Shown here: one piece after another, positions 16,332 to 29,546 of the stretch | Layout: every line of letters starts with the position of its first letter | Numbering within the stretch: position 1 is the first letter of the stretch | Assembly: GCF_900110875.1 (NCBI RefSeq) | Contig: NZ_FOFM01000007.1 | Coordinates: 186,001 to 250,000, forward strand | Length of the DNA stretch: 64,000 nt | Direction of reading: 5' to 3' | DNA from: Pseudovibrio axinellae | GTDB taxonomy: Bacteria > Pseudomonadota > Alphaproteobacteria > Rhizobiales > Stappiaceae | Position numbers and translations under genes: made by a program | Notes under the pieces: generated by a model | Seen by the model: the letters and a program-made list of their open reading frames with translations, nothing else | Databases searched by the model: none | What the model was told of the DNA's origin: nothing

Positions 16332-18614
16332 ATGAGCCGTTTGGGAAAATACACCCGCCGGGCCTTTCTTGGGCTAGGTGTTGCAGCAGCTGGTGGCCTC
16401 GCTGTTGGCTATTATTTCTACCAGAAACCCTATGCAAACCCTCTTGATGCAAAGAAGGCAGAAGGTGAGACGCCCTTTAACCCATACGTGATGATTGATG
16501 CAGATAACACCATCACTATCATCGCTCCACGAGCAGAGATGGGCCAAGGCGTTCACACCACACTGGCAGCACTCGTCGCTGAGGAGCTGGAAGTTCCGCT
16601 TGAGCAGGTCAAAGTGGAGCACGGGCCATCCAGCCCAGCCTACTTTAACGCTGCATTGCTGGAAGATGGCACGCCCTTCCCGTTTTACGACGAAAGTGTT
16701 TTGGCGGAATTGGCGCGCGGCTCTATGAAGATCGTCGCAAAGTTTTTGGGCATCAATGCCACTGGTGGCTCAACCTCCACAACAGACGCCTTCGTTAAAA
16801 TGCGCGAAGCTGGGTATGCAGCAAGATACGTGCTGATTAAAGCAGCTGAAGAGCACTTTGGCACAACAAAAGACAATCTGATCGTGGCTGATGCGACAAT
16901 CACCGAAAAATCGTCTGGCAAAAGTGTAACTTACGGTGAACTCGCAAGCAAAGCTGTCGCTATTTCCCCGCCAACTGAGATGAAACTGAAGAAGGCCAGC
17001 GACTGGAAAATTCTTGGCAAATCCCAGGACCGCGTGGAACTCAAAGACAAGGTCACCGGCGGCCGGATCTTCGGAATTGATATGCAACTGCCGGACATGC
17101 TGTACGGCACCGTAAGAATGGCGCCACGCAAGGGTGTCAGCCTCAAAAGCTACGATAAGACCGCAGCTCTTGCGATCCCGGGCGTTAAAGACGTTGTAGA
17201 AATCAAAACTGCTACTGGCGAGGGCCTCGGGATTATCGCCGAGAACACCTGGGCTGCCTTCCAAGGCTCACAAGCTTTGGTAATCGAATGGGACGACCCA
17301 CTCACTCTTCAAAACTCTGACCAAATGTGGAATGCGCTGGAGACCGCTCTTACAAAAGAGGCAACTTTCGAGCTGGGAGGAACCGGATCCGATCCAGAGG
17401 TTTTCGCCTCAATTCCAGAGAAAGAGACCCTTTCAGCGCAGTACCGTGTGCCCTTCCTTGCCCATGCAACCATGGAGCCGATGAATGCCACGGCACAGCA
17501 TGAGGGTGACACAATCTATATTTGGACAGGAACTCAAGCCCCAGGGCTGGTTCAGTCAGCTGTCGCCAGCCATTTTGACATGGACAGCGCAGATATCGAC
17601 ATCACCACAACCCGTCTTGGTGGTGGGTTTGGCCGCCGCCTTGAAGTGGACTTCTCACTTTACGCTGCCGTGATTGCAAAAGCGACCGCGCCGTACCCGG
17701 TAAAGGTTACTTGGACAAGAGAAGAGGATACCCAGCATGATACATATCGCCCAATGGCCATAGCCGAAATCAAAGGGCAGATCACACCATCGGGAACTCT
17801 CAAAACCTTTGATATGCACGTGGCCTCTCCGTCCATCGTCAAAAGCGTCATGGCAAGAACCTTCCCAGGGCTTAGCCCAGTCGGTCCAGATAACTCTGTC
17901 TTGGATGGAGCATTCAACCAGCCGCTTGATGCAGAGAACCAGCGCTACCAAGCGCATGTGTCAGACCTTCTGGTACCAGTGGGTTTCTGGCGCTCGGTCG
18001 GCAACTCCGTCAATGGCTTCTTCCATGAAAGCTTTATGGATGAAGCTGCCCACAAAGCAGGCGTAGATCCGGTAGAATTCCGCCTTGCTCAAATGACGAA
18101 TGACGAGTTCATGCCAGCTCGGGAAGTGTTGAAGCGGGTCGCAGAAATCTCAGGCTGGGGAACGCCCCTGCCAGCTGGAAAAGGCCGAGGCGTTGCACAT
18201 GTGCTTTCCTTTGGCACATGGACAGCACAAGTGGTTCAGGTGGATGTTACTGACGAAACAGTGACGATTGAAGAAGTTTGGGCCGTTGCCGACCCCGGCA
18301 TTGTACTGGACCCTGGCCTGTTCAAAGATCAGATCATGTCCGGCATCAACTTCGGCCTCAGCCAAGCGTTCGGCGAGGAAATCACATGGTCTGACGGAGA
18401 AGTCGAGCAAGCAAACTTCGATACTTTCGACGCTATGCGGATGTATCAGGCCCCAAAGATTACGGTTGAGGTTCTCGAGAACTCTCCAAAGATGGGAGGA
18501 GCCGGTGAACCAGGTACACCTCCGTCTACTCCAGCTCTGGCAAACGCAATCTTTGCTGCAACAGGCAAACGCATCAGGCAAATGCCACTCAGCAACGAAA
18601 TAGACTTCATCTAA
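16332..18614 (+). CDS. iorB: molybdopterin subunit of a Tat-exported hydroxylase (isoquinoline 1-oxidoreductase beta-like)
   Basis: A 760-residue xanthine-oxidase-family catalytic subunit. The N-terminus TRRAFLGLGVAAAGGLAV is a twin-arginine signal, so the enzyme is probably periplasmic or membrane-anchored. Cofactor segments EMGQGVHTTLA, GGGFGRRLEVDF and the catalytic glutamate region GGAGEPGTPP are present. The start at 16332 directly after iorA gives the proper Tat leader. Family members oxidise N-heterocycles or aldehydes; which one applies here cannot be read. No cofactor-insertion gene (xdhC-like) is adjacent. A strong terminator follows at 18623. Confidence 0.9.
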   Translation: MSRLGKYTRRAFLGLGVAAAGGLAVGYYFYQKPYANPLDAKKAEGETPFNPYVMIDADNTITIIAPRAEMGQGVHTTLAALVAEELEVPLEQVKVEHGPSSPAYFNAALLEDGTPFPFYDESVLAELARGSMKIVAKFLGINATGGSTSTTDAFVKMREAGYAARYVLIKAAEEHFGTTKDNLIVADATITEKSSGKSVTYGELASKAVAISPPTEMKLKKASDWKILGKSQDRVELKDKVTGGRIFGIDMQLPDMLYGTVRMAPRKGVSLKSYDKTAALAIPGVKDVVEIKTATGEGLGIIAENTWAAFQGSQALVIEWDDPLTLQNSDQMWNALETALTKEATFELGGTGSDPEVFASIPEKETLSAQYRVPFLAHATMEPMNATAQHEGDTIYIWTGTQAPGLVQSAVASHFDMDSADIDITTTRLGGGFGRRLEVDFSLYAAVIAKATAPYPVKVTWTREEDTQHDTYRPMAIAEIKGQITPSGTLKTFDMHVASPSIVKSVMARTFPGLSPVGPDNSVLDGAFNQPLDAENQRYQAHVSDLLVPVGFWRSVGNSVNGFFHESFMDEAAHKAGVDPVEFRLAQMTNDEFMPAREVLKRVAEISGWGTPLPAGKGRGVAHVLSFGTWTAQVVQVDVTDETVTIEEVWAVADPGIVLDPGLFKDQIMSGINFGLSQAFGEEITWSDGEVEQANFDTFDAMRMYQAPKITVEVLENSPKMGGAGEPGTPPSTPALANAIFAATGKRIRQMPLSNEIDFI

Positions 18615-18622
18615 CACCAAAC

Positions 18623-18655
18623 AAAAAGCCCGGAGCATTCCACTCCGGGCTTTTT
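18623..18655. terminator. bidirectional rho-independent terminator
   Basis: AAAAAGCCCGGAG and CTCCGGGCTTTTT flank a 7-nt loop, giving A- and T-tracts on both sides. It ends the iorAB transcript and may also serve the convergent AsmA-like gene. Confidence 0.9.
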
Positions 18656-18775
18656 GTTGTCTATTGCAACCTGCCCTAAAGCGTAGCGCATAAAAGTGCG
18701 ACCCGGTTTTAAGATACAACTCCACCGAACACGGGCAAAATCAGCTCAAGGATTTCAACTCAGATGCGAACTGCT

Positions 18776-21742
18776 TTAGTCAGTCAAAAAGCCAGCTGGC
18801 ATTCCAAAAGCTTCCTCTAAAGACGTCAACGTTGCATCCGTGTCGGCGGTTCCTGCTGCCACGGCCTCAACATCAACATTGCCAGGCCCACGCGGCACAA
18901 CATCACGGCGCTTCAAGTCGCGTTTTGGTGCCCCTGTAAGCTTGCTCTTTCGCGGAGTCTTCACCTCATTTGCAGCAACCGCAGTCCCTTCTGGCTTGGC
19001 AACCGGTATCACGATAGCCGAAGAAGCGTCAGCACTTGGTATCTCGCCATCTGCAAGCAGTGGCAGGTCTCCTGTACCGATAGAGGCCGTATTTTCCCCC
19101 TCGGTCCCCTCTTCCAAGTCTGATGCGCTTACAAGCTCCGCTCCAGAAGCAAGCTGTGAGCGATCCGCAGCTTCCTTCGCCGCTGAAGCTCTTAAACGCT
19201 GCGCATCTTTAACCGTCTTGGCTGTCACAAGATCCTGCGCTAATTTCTCGGAGACCTTCTTTGTTTCCTTAACATCCCCAAAGGATGCATCCGCATACTC
19301 TTGATGGCCAACCTTCTCAAAGCTTGGAAGACCGATCGAGCCTCGGATTTTAAGTGGCGCCAGATCAGAGGTCTGCGTTGAAGGTTCACCGTTCAGCTTG
19401 GACTTATCCAGGAGGCTTGGCTGCAAATACCACAGAACTTCGCCATCCTTGATGTTGATCGCCCCACGCCCTTCAACAAGTGCAGTTTTACTTTGCAACG
19501 TCAAAGCCTGAAATTCTGCGGTACCACGGTCAAAGATAACATCTGCACCCCAGCTGGAGAACGATGTTCGGTCAGCTTCCTCAAACGGCCAACCAGTAAT
19601 GCCACCATTGCCCACCGACGCGACCAGACGGTCAACATCCAGCTCGTGTAGCGTGCCGTTGCCAAGCTGGAAACTCAGGGCTCCGCCCATGTTGACCCAA
19701 AGATCACTTGGTGTTTGGCCAGATGTATTCACATCCACCTCAGCATACAGGTTCCCGTCAACGCGTGGCATATCGCCAAGAGATGCAAGGAAGGGAGCAG
19801 CATCAATACCTTGCAATGAGAACTCTGCAGAGATCCCCGGTTTAACAGTTGCGCCATTCAAAAGAAGCTTACCTGCCCCTTCACCCTTATAAAGGTCCAC
19901 TTGGGTAACCTCTAAAGCAAGGCGCCCATCAGAGAGCTCAGCTTTCAAATCAGCATTCTGCCCCTTTAAAGCACCAAGCTTCAGGTCCTTGATGGATAGA
20001 TCGACATCGAGATCAAAACTTCGTAAAACAGAGAAATCATAAGCGCTCTCTCCCTTTGCGTTTTTGGCATCGGAACGAGAGAACATCTTATCAAATGAGG
20101 CATTTGCGACCTCCAGCCTACCACTGATCTTGGGAACTTCAGCAGTATCTATGCGCCCGCTTCCCTTAATGGTGGTCTGATCCAGCTTAAATTGTGCATC
20201 TTTAAAGGCCACACCATTTGCATCTGCATCAAAAACGCCCGCCAGCTCCAATTGTTTCCCATGCAGGTATCGCGGAAGCGGCCGTCCATACCACCGCGCA
20301 AAATTGCTAAAATCATCTGTCTGGAACGCAAGTATCCCGCCAAACCCGTCTTTCAGAGAATAAGGTCCAGTCACGCTTCCTGAGAACATCTCGCTTGAGA
20401 ACGCAAGGTCGATATTTGCATCAGAACGCAACCCTCCCTGCAACCAAACCTGCTCCCCCTGCCAGCGGGCAGTTCCTTTCAGCTCCAACGGGTTAGAAAG
20501 CCCTGAGAAAACGAAACTTAGGTCCATATCATCAAGAGCTTCCTGCCGGTCTTCAACAGCAAGCAGTTCAGGCAATTGAATGCTGGCAATACGGCCCTTA
20601 CGCAAAATCGCCCCGCCATCAATTTCGAGAGCAGAGACCAGTTCATCATAAGATTGCCCAACGCTGTAGAAGGAGGCATCAACATTAGCAAAACCTGAGG
20701 CAGGAAAGTTTAAGCCTGCCAAGCGAATGAGCTGCTCAAAGTCCAAGGACTTGCCATTGACTTGCCCCTTTAGCTCAAACCCGTCTTCCAGATAATTCAA
20801 AGCGACATCGCCACCAAACCCAACCGAGCCAATCGTGATTGACAGGTCTTTGCTTCGCATCCCACGTTGCCGGAACTGCACTTCACTGGTGAGCACTCCA
20901 TTGCCAACATCCTCAGGAAGCTCAACGTTATGCTGTGCCGCCACTTCCGAAAGGCTTGGCACTTCAACTAAGACTTGCACGGTCCCAACAGGGCGAGCGC
21001 CAAACGCAAGCTGGCCCGTAAAACCTACTTTTTCTTGAGACGGCCCAATCAAATGAGCTTCGACCGACGTCGCACGAGCCTCACTCAATGCGGAAACCGA
21101 CCCGACACGGCCACGAACAGCATACCGCTCGCCACCTTGAGTGAACGCGCCGTCCGCTGTCAAAGCATCACCACCATGCTCAAAGTTGAGCATCATCGAG
21201 ATCTCTGAGAAAAGCAGCGGGGATTCCTGTTTCAATTCGCTATAGGTAACGACTCCATCATTCAGCTTGACTGTATCCAGATCCAGCTGGCGCATGAAGC
21301 TTGCAACGCGGCCCGCAATATTTGCGCCGATATGAGCCCCTTCTCCATCACCAGAAAGCAACGGCTGCCAAGAGGCGCTCCCTTCCTGATCAAACTCAAG
21401 AGTCCATTTTGGTTTGAACAACTCGATGTTTCGAATGATATTGCCGCCAGTCAGCAAACGCAGAGAATTCAGCTCAAACCGCGCCCGGTCAACCTGAGCA
21501 AACTCAATTCCATCCGCGCGCGCTGCACCAGCAACACCAACATTTTCAATCTCGATTGCCAATGTAGGAAACAGGTCAACGCTCGTTCTGCCATCAAGGC
21601 GCAGCTTCCATCCAGTTGCAGTCTCGAAAGTTTGCGCAATTTGGGCCTTGAGTTGTTGTTGTGGAACGAGAAGCGGTGCAAGCACCAGGCCACAAACCAC
21701 AAGGGCGGCAAGAGCTCCAAAAATAATAAGCGAGCGTTTCAT
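18776..21742 (-). CDS. AsmA family protein
   Basis: A 988-residue AsmA-like protein. One N-terminal transmembrane segment (LIIFGALAALVVCGLVLAPLLV) anchors it in the inner membrane, and the rest is predicted to be beta-rich repeats in the periplasm. The opening TFETATGWKLRLDGRTSVDL and the LDKSKL, LKIRGSIGLPSF segments near residues 830-860 are typical. Relatives (AsmA, TamB, YhdP) act in lipid transport or outer-membrane homeostasis. The last 130 residues are low-complexity and basic (KTPRKSKLTG, RDLKRRD), an extension with no assigned role. It stands alone. Confidence 0.88.
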   Translation of the reverse strand: MKRSLIIFGALAALVVCGLVLAPLLVPQQQLKAQIAQTFETATGWKLRLDGRTSVDLFPTLAIEIENVGVAGAARADGIEFAQVDRARFELNSLRLLTGGNIIRNIELFKPKWTLEFDQEGSASWQPLLSGDGEGAHIGANIAGRVASFMRQLDLDTVKLNDGVVTYSELKQESPLLFSEISMMLNFEHGGDALTADGAFTQGGERYAVRGRVGSVSALSEARATSVEAHLIGPSQEKVGFTGQLAFGARPVGTVQVLVEVPSLSEVAAQHNVELPEDVGNGVLTSEVQFRQRGMRSKDLSITIGSVGFGGDVALNYLEDGFELKGQVNGKSLDFEQLIRLAGLNFPASGFANVDASFYSVGQSYDELVSALEIDGGAILRKGRIASIQLPELLAVEDRQEALDDMDLSFVFSGLSNPLELKGTARWQGEQVWLQGGLRSDANIDLAFSSEMFSGSVTGPYSLKDGFGGILAFQTDDFSNFARWYGRPLPRYLHGKQLELAGVFDADANGVAFKDAQFKLDQTTIKGSGRIDTAEVPKISGRLEVANASFDKMFSRSDAKNAKGESAYDFSVLRSFDLDVDLSIKDLKLGALKGQNADLKAELSDGRLALEVTQVDLYKGEGAGKLLLNGATVKPGISAEFSLQGIDAAPFLASLGDMPRVDGNLYAEVDVNTSGQTPSDLWVNMGGALSFQLGNGTLHELDVDRLVASVGNGGITGWPFEEADRTSFSSWGADVIFDRGTAEFQALTLQSKTALVEGRGAINIKDGEVLWYLQPSLLDKSKLNGEPSTQTSDLAPLKIRGSIGLPSFEKVGHQEYADASFGDVKETKKVSEKLAQDLVTAKTVKDAQRLRASAAKEAADRSQLASGAELVSASDLEEGTEGENTASIGTGDLPLLADGEIPSADASSAIVIPVAKPEGTAVAANEVKTPRKSKLTGAPKRDLKRRDVVPRGPGNVDVEAVAAGTADTDATLTSLEEAFGMPAGFLTD

Positions 21743-22108
21743 CTAGTCTCAGTATCCTAATGGACGATTTCAGCAAGGCCCGGGAGGGTCTCTAATGTAA
21801 GCAGCTTTCACTCAACAAATACAGCGCAACAAGCTCGTAGAAAACGTCTAAATTATGATTAGTTAAAGCCTTTCATGACTGCGCATAAAAGGACTAAGTA
21901 ATCTGAACGACAAACCCCTATCATATTTGCTCCCAATTGTCGTAGTAATGCGTGGCTGCAAATTGGCGTATATTGGTGCTTTTCTTTGGCAATTGTAACT
22001 ATTTTTGCGTATCAATAATATCTCATTCAGACCTGATTGACCTTTAAGCACCTCCAAAAAGCACTAAATATAAGTGCAACAAAACAAATAGATGCACGGA
22101 GCACATGC
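21743..22108. other. AT-rich intergenic region
   Basis: This 366-bp divergent gap between the AsmA-like and TerB-like genes should hold both promoters. I find no convincing gene or stable terminator in it. Confidence 0.5.
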
Positions 22109-22573
22109 ATGCTAGACGCCCTGAAAAAGTTCTTCAAAGAGCTGTCTATAGATAAAGAAGACACAAATCGTTTTTCTGAGGATGATGAGCGACTGGCAGT
22201 GGCCGCGCTGATGTTCCATATTATTGCGGTGGATGGTGATATTGAGCAGCAAGAACTAGATCAGTTAAAACGCGTCTTACAGCAACAATACGAGCTGAAT
22301 GAGGAAGACACAAAAGAGCTGATGCAGCTCGCAAAAGAACGTGATGAAGAAGCCGTTGATCTTTACCGCTTCACCTCAGTTCTCAAACGCAAGCTAGAAC
22401 CAGCACAACGCCTGAAGGTCATCGAGTCACTTTGGGAGATGGGGTTCGCTGACGGGTCCGTTCACGAATTTGAAGACAATACAATTTGGCGGGTTGCAGA
22501 GCTTTTGGGCGTATCATCCAGAGACCGTATGCAGCTTAAACAACAGGTGGCTCGGCGCCATTCAGGCAGCTAG
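22109..22573 (+). CDS. TerB-like tellurite resistance domain protein
   Basis: A 154-residue all-helical protein of the TerB/DjlA-N type. Conserved acidic motifs are visible: MFHIIAVDGDIEQQEL in the first half and MGFADGSVHEFEDNTIWRVAELLGV in the second, matching the metal-binding helical repeats of the family. The start at 22109 has GGAG 7 nt upstream. The role in alphaproteobacteria is unknown; membrane-associated stress or metal sensing is the usual guess. It is followed 31 nt later by a glutamine amidotransferase, possibly in the same transcript. Confidence 0.85.
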   Translation: MLDALKKFFKELSIDKEDTNRFSEDDERLAVAALMFHIIAVDGDIEQQELDQLKRVLQQQYELNEEDTKELMQLAKERDEEAVDLYRFTSVLKRKLEPAQRLKVIESLWEMGFADGSVHEFEDNTIWRVAELLGVSSRDRMQLKQQVARRHSGS

Positions 22574-22604
22574 CTCTTTCTGTGATTAAAGGTATAAGTT
22601 TGTA

Positions 22605-23354
22605 ATGTTAGAACGGAATACCCAGCACAAACCCAAAATGCTCGTTGTGCTGCATCAGGAAAACTCAAACCCAGGTCGCGTCGGACAACAGCTGGTCAAA
22701 CGTGGGTTTGAGCTGGATATTCGTCGCCCTCGCTTTGGTGATGCACTCCCGCATACGCTGGCCGATCACGCAGGATCTGTCATTTTTGGCGGCCCGATGA
22801 GCGCCAATGACCGCGATGATTTTGTAAAACAAGAAATCGACTGGATCAGCGTCCCACTAAAGGAAAACAAACCTTTCCTTGGTATCTGCCTGGGCGCTCA
22901 AATGCTCTCTAAAAATCTCGGCGGACACGTGACTGGCCGTGATGATGGCCTGGTCGAAATTGGTTACTACCCTTTGCAACCAACGCAGAAAGGGACGAGC
23001 CTGATGGACTGGCCCAAACAAGTCTACCAATGGCACCGCGAAGGTTTCTCGCTTCCCTCAGGTTCAGAGCTTCTTGCTTCCAGCCCGACCTACGAAAATC
23101 AGGCTATCCGTGTCGGCAAAAATGCATTCGGCATTCAGTTCCACCCAGAACTTACATACGCCATGATGAACCGTTGGACGACCCGCGCTGCAAGTCGCCT
23201 GGTGCTCCCTGGAGCACGCAAACGTGGAGAACATTTCCGCGAGCGCTTCGTGCACGACCCTTCCGTTCTTCACTGGCTTGAGACATTCATGGACCAGTGG
23301 ATCGGTTACGCATCCGAACCTGCTGGAAACTGGTCTTCCAACATCTGCAGATAA
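22605..23354 (+). CDS. class I glutamine amidotransferase-like protein
   Basis: A 249-residue GMP-synthase-type glutamine amidotransferase domain without a synthetase partner. The catalytic triad is visible: nucleophile Cys in FLGICLGAQML, and His plus Glu in GIQFHPELTY. FGGPMSAND corresponds to the oxyanion strand. Homologues include gamma-glutamyl hydrolases of polyamine degradation, but most are unassigned. The start is uncertain: 22605 gives 249 residues, and an ATG at 22638 would start directly at the first beta strand. A terminator follows at 23357. Confidence 0.85.
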   Translation: MLERNTQHKPKMLVVLHQENSNPGRVGQQLVKRGFELDIRRPRFGDALPHTLADHAGSVIFGGPMSANDRDDFVKQEIDWISVPLKENKPFLGICLGAQMLSKNLGGHVTGRDDGLVEIGYYPLQPTQKGTSLMDWPKQVYQWHREGFSLPSGSELLASSPTYENQAIRVGKNAFGIQFHPELTYAMMNRWTTRAASRLVLPGARKRGEHFRERFVHDPSVLHWLETFMDQWIGYASEPAGNWSSNICR

Positions 23355-23356
23355 AA

Positions 23357-23383
23357 AAAAGCCCGGTCATATGCCGGGCTTTT
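23357..23383. terminator. bidirectional terminator between convergent genes
   Basis: AAAAGCCCGG and CCGGGCTTTT with a 7-nt loop, placed between the amidotransferase (plus) and the acetate permease (minus). Confidence 0.85.
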
Positions 23384-23403
23384 CTGCAAATTTTCTGATT
23401 TAA

Positions 23404-24009
23404 CTATTCTGCTGCAACTGCTTCAGGTGAAGGCATTTTTTCACCCGGTTGTAAGATTGGAGATCCAACAGGCAGGACATCACGACCACATACATCTTTG
23501 TAGATGATGTGCGCCATCACGTACCAGGCACAAAAAGAGCATACGATCAGCACATAACCTGCGATTACGTTAAAGAACGCTGGACCAAAGTGGCCAAGAA
23601 CCAGCAGGAAGAAGCCAAGGAAAAGGCTGCCAAAGATAGAAGCTTCACCTTTGTGCACATGCAATGCACCGTAGAACATAATGCCAGTGTAGATGGTGAA
23701 CGGAATCAGGAAGAAACCAATATCGGCGTGCGTTGACTCATAAAAGCCCAGCTCATTGCCTGTAAGAATACCTGCAAAAGCCAGCCAAAAGGCGCCGTAG
23801 ATCGTAAATGCACTGTAGCCGAAATTGTTACCAGTCTTACCTGTCTGGAAGCCTGCAACCAACTGTGCCAGTCCACCAACGAAGACACCCAACCAGAGAA
23901 CTGGCCCCATATTCTGTAGGAGACCAATGTTTGCCATTTGCAGAACAAAGGTCGTCATACCAAATCCAGCCAGACCAATAACTGCTGGGTTTCCTGTTTT
24001 AGTTTGCAC
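23404..24009 (-). CDS. satP: acetate/succinate permease, GPR1/FUN34/YaaH family
   Basis: A 201-residue inner-membrane transporter with six predicted hydrophobic segments. The family signature NPAVIGLAGFGM is at residues 7-18, and the later FYGALHVHKG and GHFGPAFFNVIAGYVLIV segments are also typical. YaaH/SatP proteins carry acetate or succinate with protons. Length is normal. It is a single gene; its upstream region (24010-24343) contains a perfect CTACGT-A-ACGTAG palindrome that could be an operator. The exact substrate is inferred from the family. Confidence 0.9.
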   Translation of the reverse strand: MQTKTGNPAVIGLAGFGMTTFVLQMANIGLLQNMGPVLWLGVFVGGLAQLVAGFQTGKTGNNFGYSAFTIYGAFWLAFAGILTGNELGFYESTHADIGFFLIPFTIYTGIMFYGALHVHKGEASIFGSLFLGFFLLVLGHFGPAFFNVIAGYVLIVCSFCAWYVMAHIIYKDVCGRDVLPVGSPILQPGEKMPSPEAVAAE

Positions 24010-24232
24010 GTTCGCACCCTCAATAAAAAACCCAACCCCATCGTGGTAGGACGTAAGCTCCTTGACAACAGAAATTGGGAAAAACTCTCTATTTAGCTGG
24101 GGCGCTCAATACATAAGGGCTCACATAGCGACAACCGCACTACTACGTAACGTAGCAATACCTAACTCACAAAAGAGCAACTCTATTCCTTTTAATAGAT
24201 TGTAAAATATAGATAATTTTAAACACAAGACA
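24010..24232. other. upstream region of the acetate permease
   Basis: No gene seen. It should hold the permease promoter (minus strand) and contains one notable palindrome at 24143-24155. Confidence 0.5.
24143..24155. promoter_or_regulatory. 13-bp palindrome, possible operator
   Basis: CTACGT-A-ACGTAG is a perfect inverted repeat with a single central base, 134 bp upstream of the acetate permease start. No cognate regulator is identifiable. Confidence 0.3.
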
Positions 24233-24284
24233 AAATAGCCAGCAACGCATAGTGCCCATGCACCAAACGCATTGCTGGCTATTT
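24233..24284 (-). terminator. likely terminator of pyc
   Basis: AAATAGCCAGCAA and TTGCTGGCTATTT pair over 13 bp with a 26-nt internal region. On the minus strand the stem ends in TATTTTG, about 60 nt after the pyc stop. Confidence 0.6.
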
Positions 24285-24343
24285 GCAATTAACAAGCTCA
24301 AACAAATTGTCTGAGCCCCAAATGGTGTCTCGCGTGAGAGCGA

Positions 24344-27790
<3,447 letters not shown>

Positions 27791-28071
27791 AGTATGTCCC
27801 CCAGTCTCTATGTATTTTGGGGCTTTATAGTCGAGTAAACACCTCTATGAAAAGATTAATTTATAGTCACTATTGTCATTACTATATTTAATGCCGCAAA
27901 AATCACTGAAGAAATGGCGAAGTCCAAGGGATTTTGCCGTACCATTGAGAAAATCTAAACACGTAAAAATATATACACAGATACATCAAATTTTGTCTTC
28001 GTTAATATATCTCAGTAGATATTTCTACTTCCCCCAACAAAGATGAGCGGGCTGAATAGAGCTCGCCACGT
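27791..28071. other. AT-rich intergenic region upstream of pyc
   Basis: Contains the pyc promoter region on the minus strand. No gene or clear regulatory site is visible. Confidence 0.5.
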
Positions 28072-28110
28072 GTGCTTGGCAGGCCTCGCAATGCGAAACC
28101 TGCCAAGCAC
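28072..28110. terminator. strong hairpin downstream of the LuxR gene
   Basis: GTGCTTGGCAGG (28072-28083) and CCTGCCAAGCAC (28099-28110) form a perfect 12-bp stem with a 15-nt loop, 21 nt after the luxR-type stop. There is no T-tract on the minus side, so it may terminate weakly or protect the 3' end. Confidence 0.6.
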
Positions 28111-28131
28111 TTTATAAGACGCCAATCAAGC

Positions 28132-28851
28132 CTACCGAATAAGGCCTAGTCGGAATCCTTCTGCCACTGCATGAGTTCTGTTTGCAGCATGCAATTTCCT
28201 AGCTGCCGAAGCCAGATACCAGTCGGCAGTATGCTGTGAGATACTAAGGATCTGGCTGATCTCCCAACTTGTCTTACCAGCAGCAGACCACTTCAGACAC
28301 TCAAGCTCGCGAGGTGTAAGGCGATGGCGAGGGCGATTGGTGTTGGCACCAACCAGCTCACGTACCTTGTTACTCGCATATATGCCGACGAGATGAAGAA
28401 CGCTGATTTCACGCTCATTCAGACGCACTTCCGGCCCGCCAAAGATAAGCATACCTTGATAACCTTGCAGGCCATGAACTGGTACGCAAACACCGTCATA
28501 CATTCCGTAATCACGGGCTTCAGTTAGGACTTGCTGTGCAGCAGCGGAAAGATTGCGATCACGAGCTACGCTGGACCATAAGAATGGACGACTGGCTGTC
28601 CGTGCTTTCGCAACAATAGGATCGTTTTGTACATAGTCACGGTCGAGATAACGTTGCTGCCACTCAGGACGCCAACCACTCAACATAATAGACCCATCAA
28701 AAGATGCGCCGGATTCCGGGATCGCAGCGAGACAGAAACTCGTAAAGCCAAAAGATTGACCAAGTTCCCCAATTCGCTTTGAAACACCATCAGGAGTTTC
28801 TTCGTTATTAATAGATTCAACAAATTCAAGTGCAGCAGTCAACGGATTCAT
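28132..28851 (-). CDS. LuxR-type quorum-sensing regulator
   Basis: A 239-residue LuxR protein. The N-terminal half is an autoinducer-binding domain with the conserved pattern W-x3-Y, Y-x2-NDP and PFLW (GWRPEWQQRYLDRDYVQNDP, RPFLWSS). The C-terminal half is a LuxR helix-turn-helix (LTPRELECLKWSAAGKTSWEISQILSIS split over residues 180-210). The start at 28851 has AGGGG 8 nt upstream; a GTG at 28860 is the alternative. No luxI synthase lies in the window, so it is a solo as far as can be seen here. It is preceded by a 0.9-kb AT-rich gap. Confidence 0.9.
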   Translation of the reverse strand: MNPLTAALEFVESINNEETPDGVSKRIGELGQSFGFTSFCLAAIPESGASFDGSIMLSGWRPEWQQRYLDRDYVQNDPIVAKARTASRPFLWSSVARDRNLSAAAQQVLTEARDYGMYDGVCVPVHGLQGYQGMLIFGGPEVRLNEREISVLHLVGIYASNKVRELVGANTNRPRHRLTPRELECLKWSAAGKTSWEISQILSISQHTADWYLASAARKLHAANRTHAVAEGFRLGLIR

Positions 28852-29546
28852 TTTATACACCCCTACATATTATGCCTCCAACAACCTTACTCTACGCAAT
28901 ATCCACCTAATATAGAAGGTGTATCTATAACCCATCTTCAATTCTTGGTTAGTTGCTTTCATATAGGGAAATAAATCTATTCGATTTATCTAAACTACCC
29001 GTATATTTACGTCCAAATATTTTAACATTGTAAAATTGCACTATGTTTTTTTCTGAAAATCGCGTGTCCCAAACCTTTAAAGTTAAAATAAAAATATGGA
29101 GCATGGCCGAAAAAGTCATTGCTAGAAGCGGTTTAACATTTTATTAACCATATTTAAGCAGCAAAAGAAGATGCATGCGCATGTAATTTGGGAATATTAT
29201 TCTCCAACTTCGCAGTAGTTTTCGGTTGAATTTCATGTTTCTTTTCGCCCTGCATAGATGCAAAAAATTTAACGATAGATCCAAGGGGAAAGCGGGGATA
29301 ACTTCTTCCCGAAAAAAATTACTGGTTAAAACAGAAGTGGCAACTTGCCCCCGTTACTTACTTATTCATAGGCAAATTGGATTAGAGAAATTTTACCTAA
29401 TACTAAGCAATTATTAATAAAATAGGTTAGCAATAAGTTATAGAGCAATGAGCGCAACCTCAAGAACGCTTGAATTTCTGGCGCAATATCGCGCAGTTTC
29501 GCATGACCAATAGGTCACATGCCTCCATTAAAAGGTCACATCATAT
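28852..29546. other. long AT-rich intergenic region
   Basis: Nearly 700 bp of AT-rich DNA between the LuxR gene and the small frame at 29547. Short open frames occur on plus (for example 29235-29417), but they lack ribosome binding sites and have biased basic composition. I see no gene I can support. It should hold the luxR-type promoter. Confidence 0.5.

Noticed and set aside
18676-18713. Possible short repeat remnant (AAAGCGTAGCGCATAAAAG)
   Set aside because: It resembles short alphaproteobacterial intergenic repeats from memory, and GCGCATAAAAG recurs near 21889, but no full second copy is visible.
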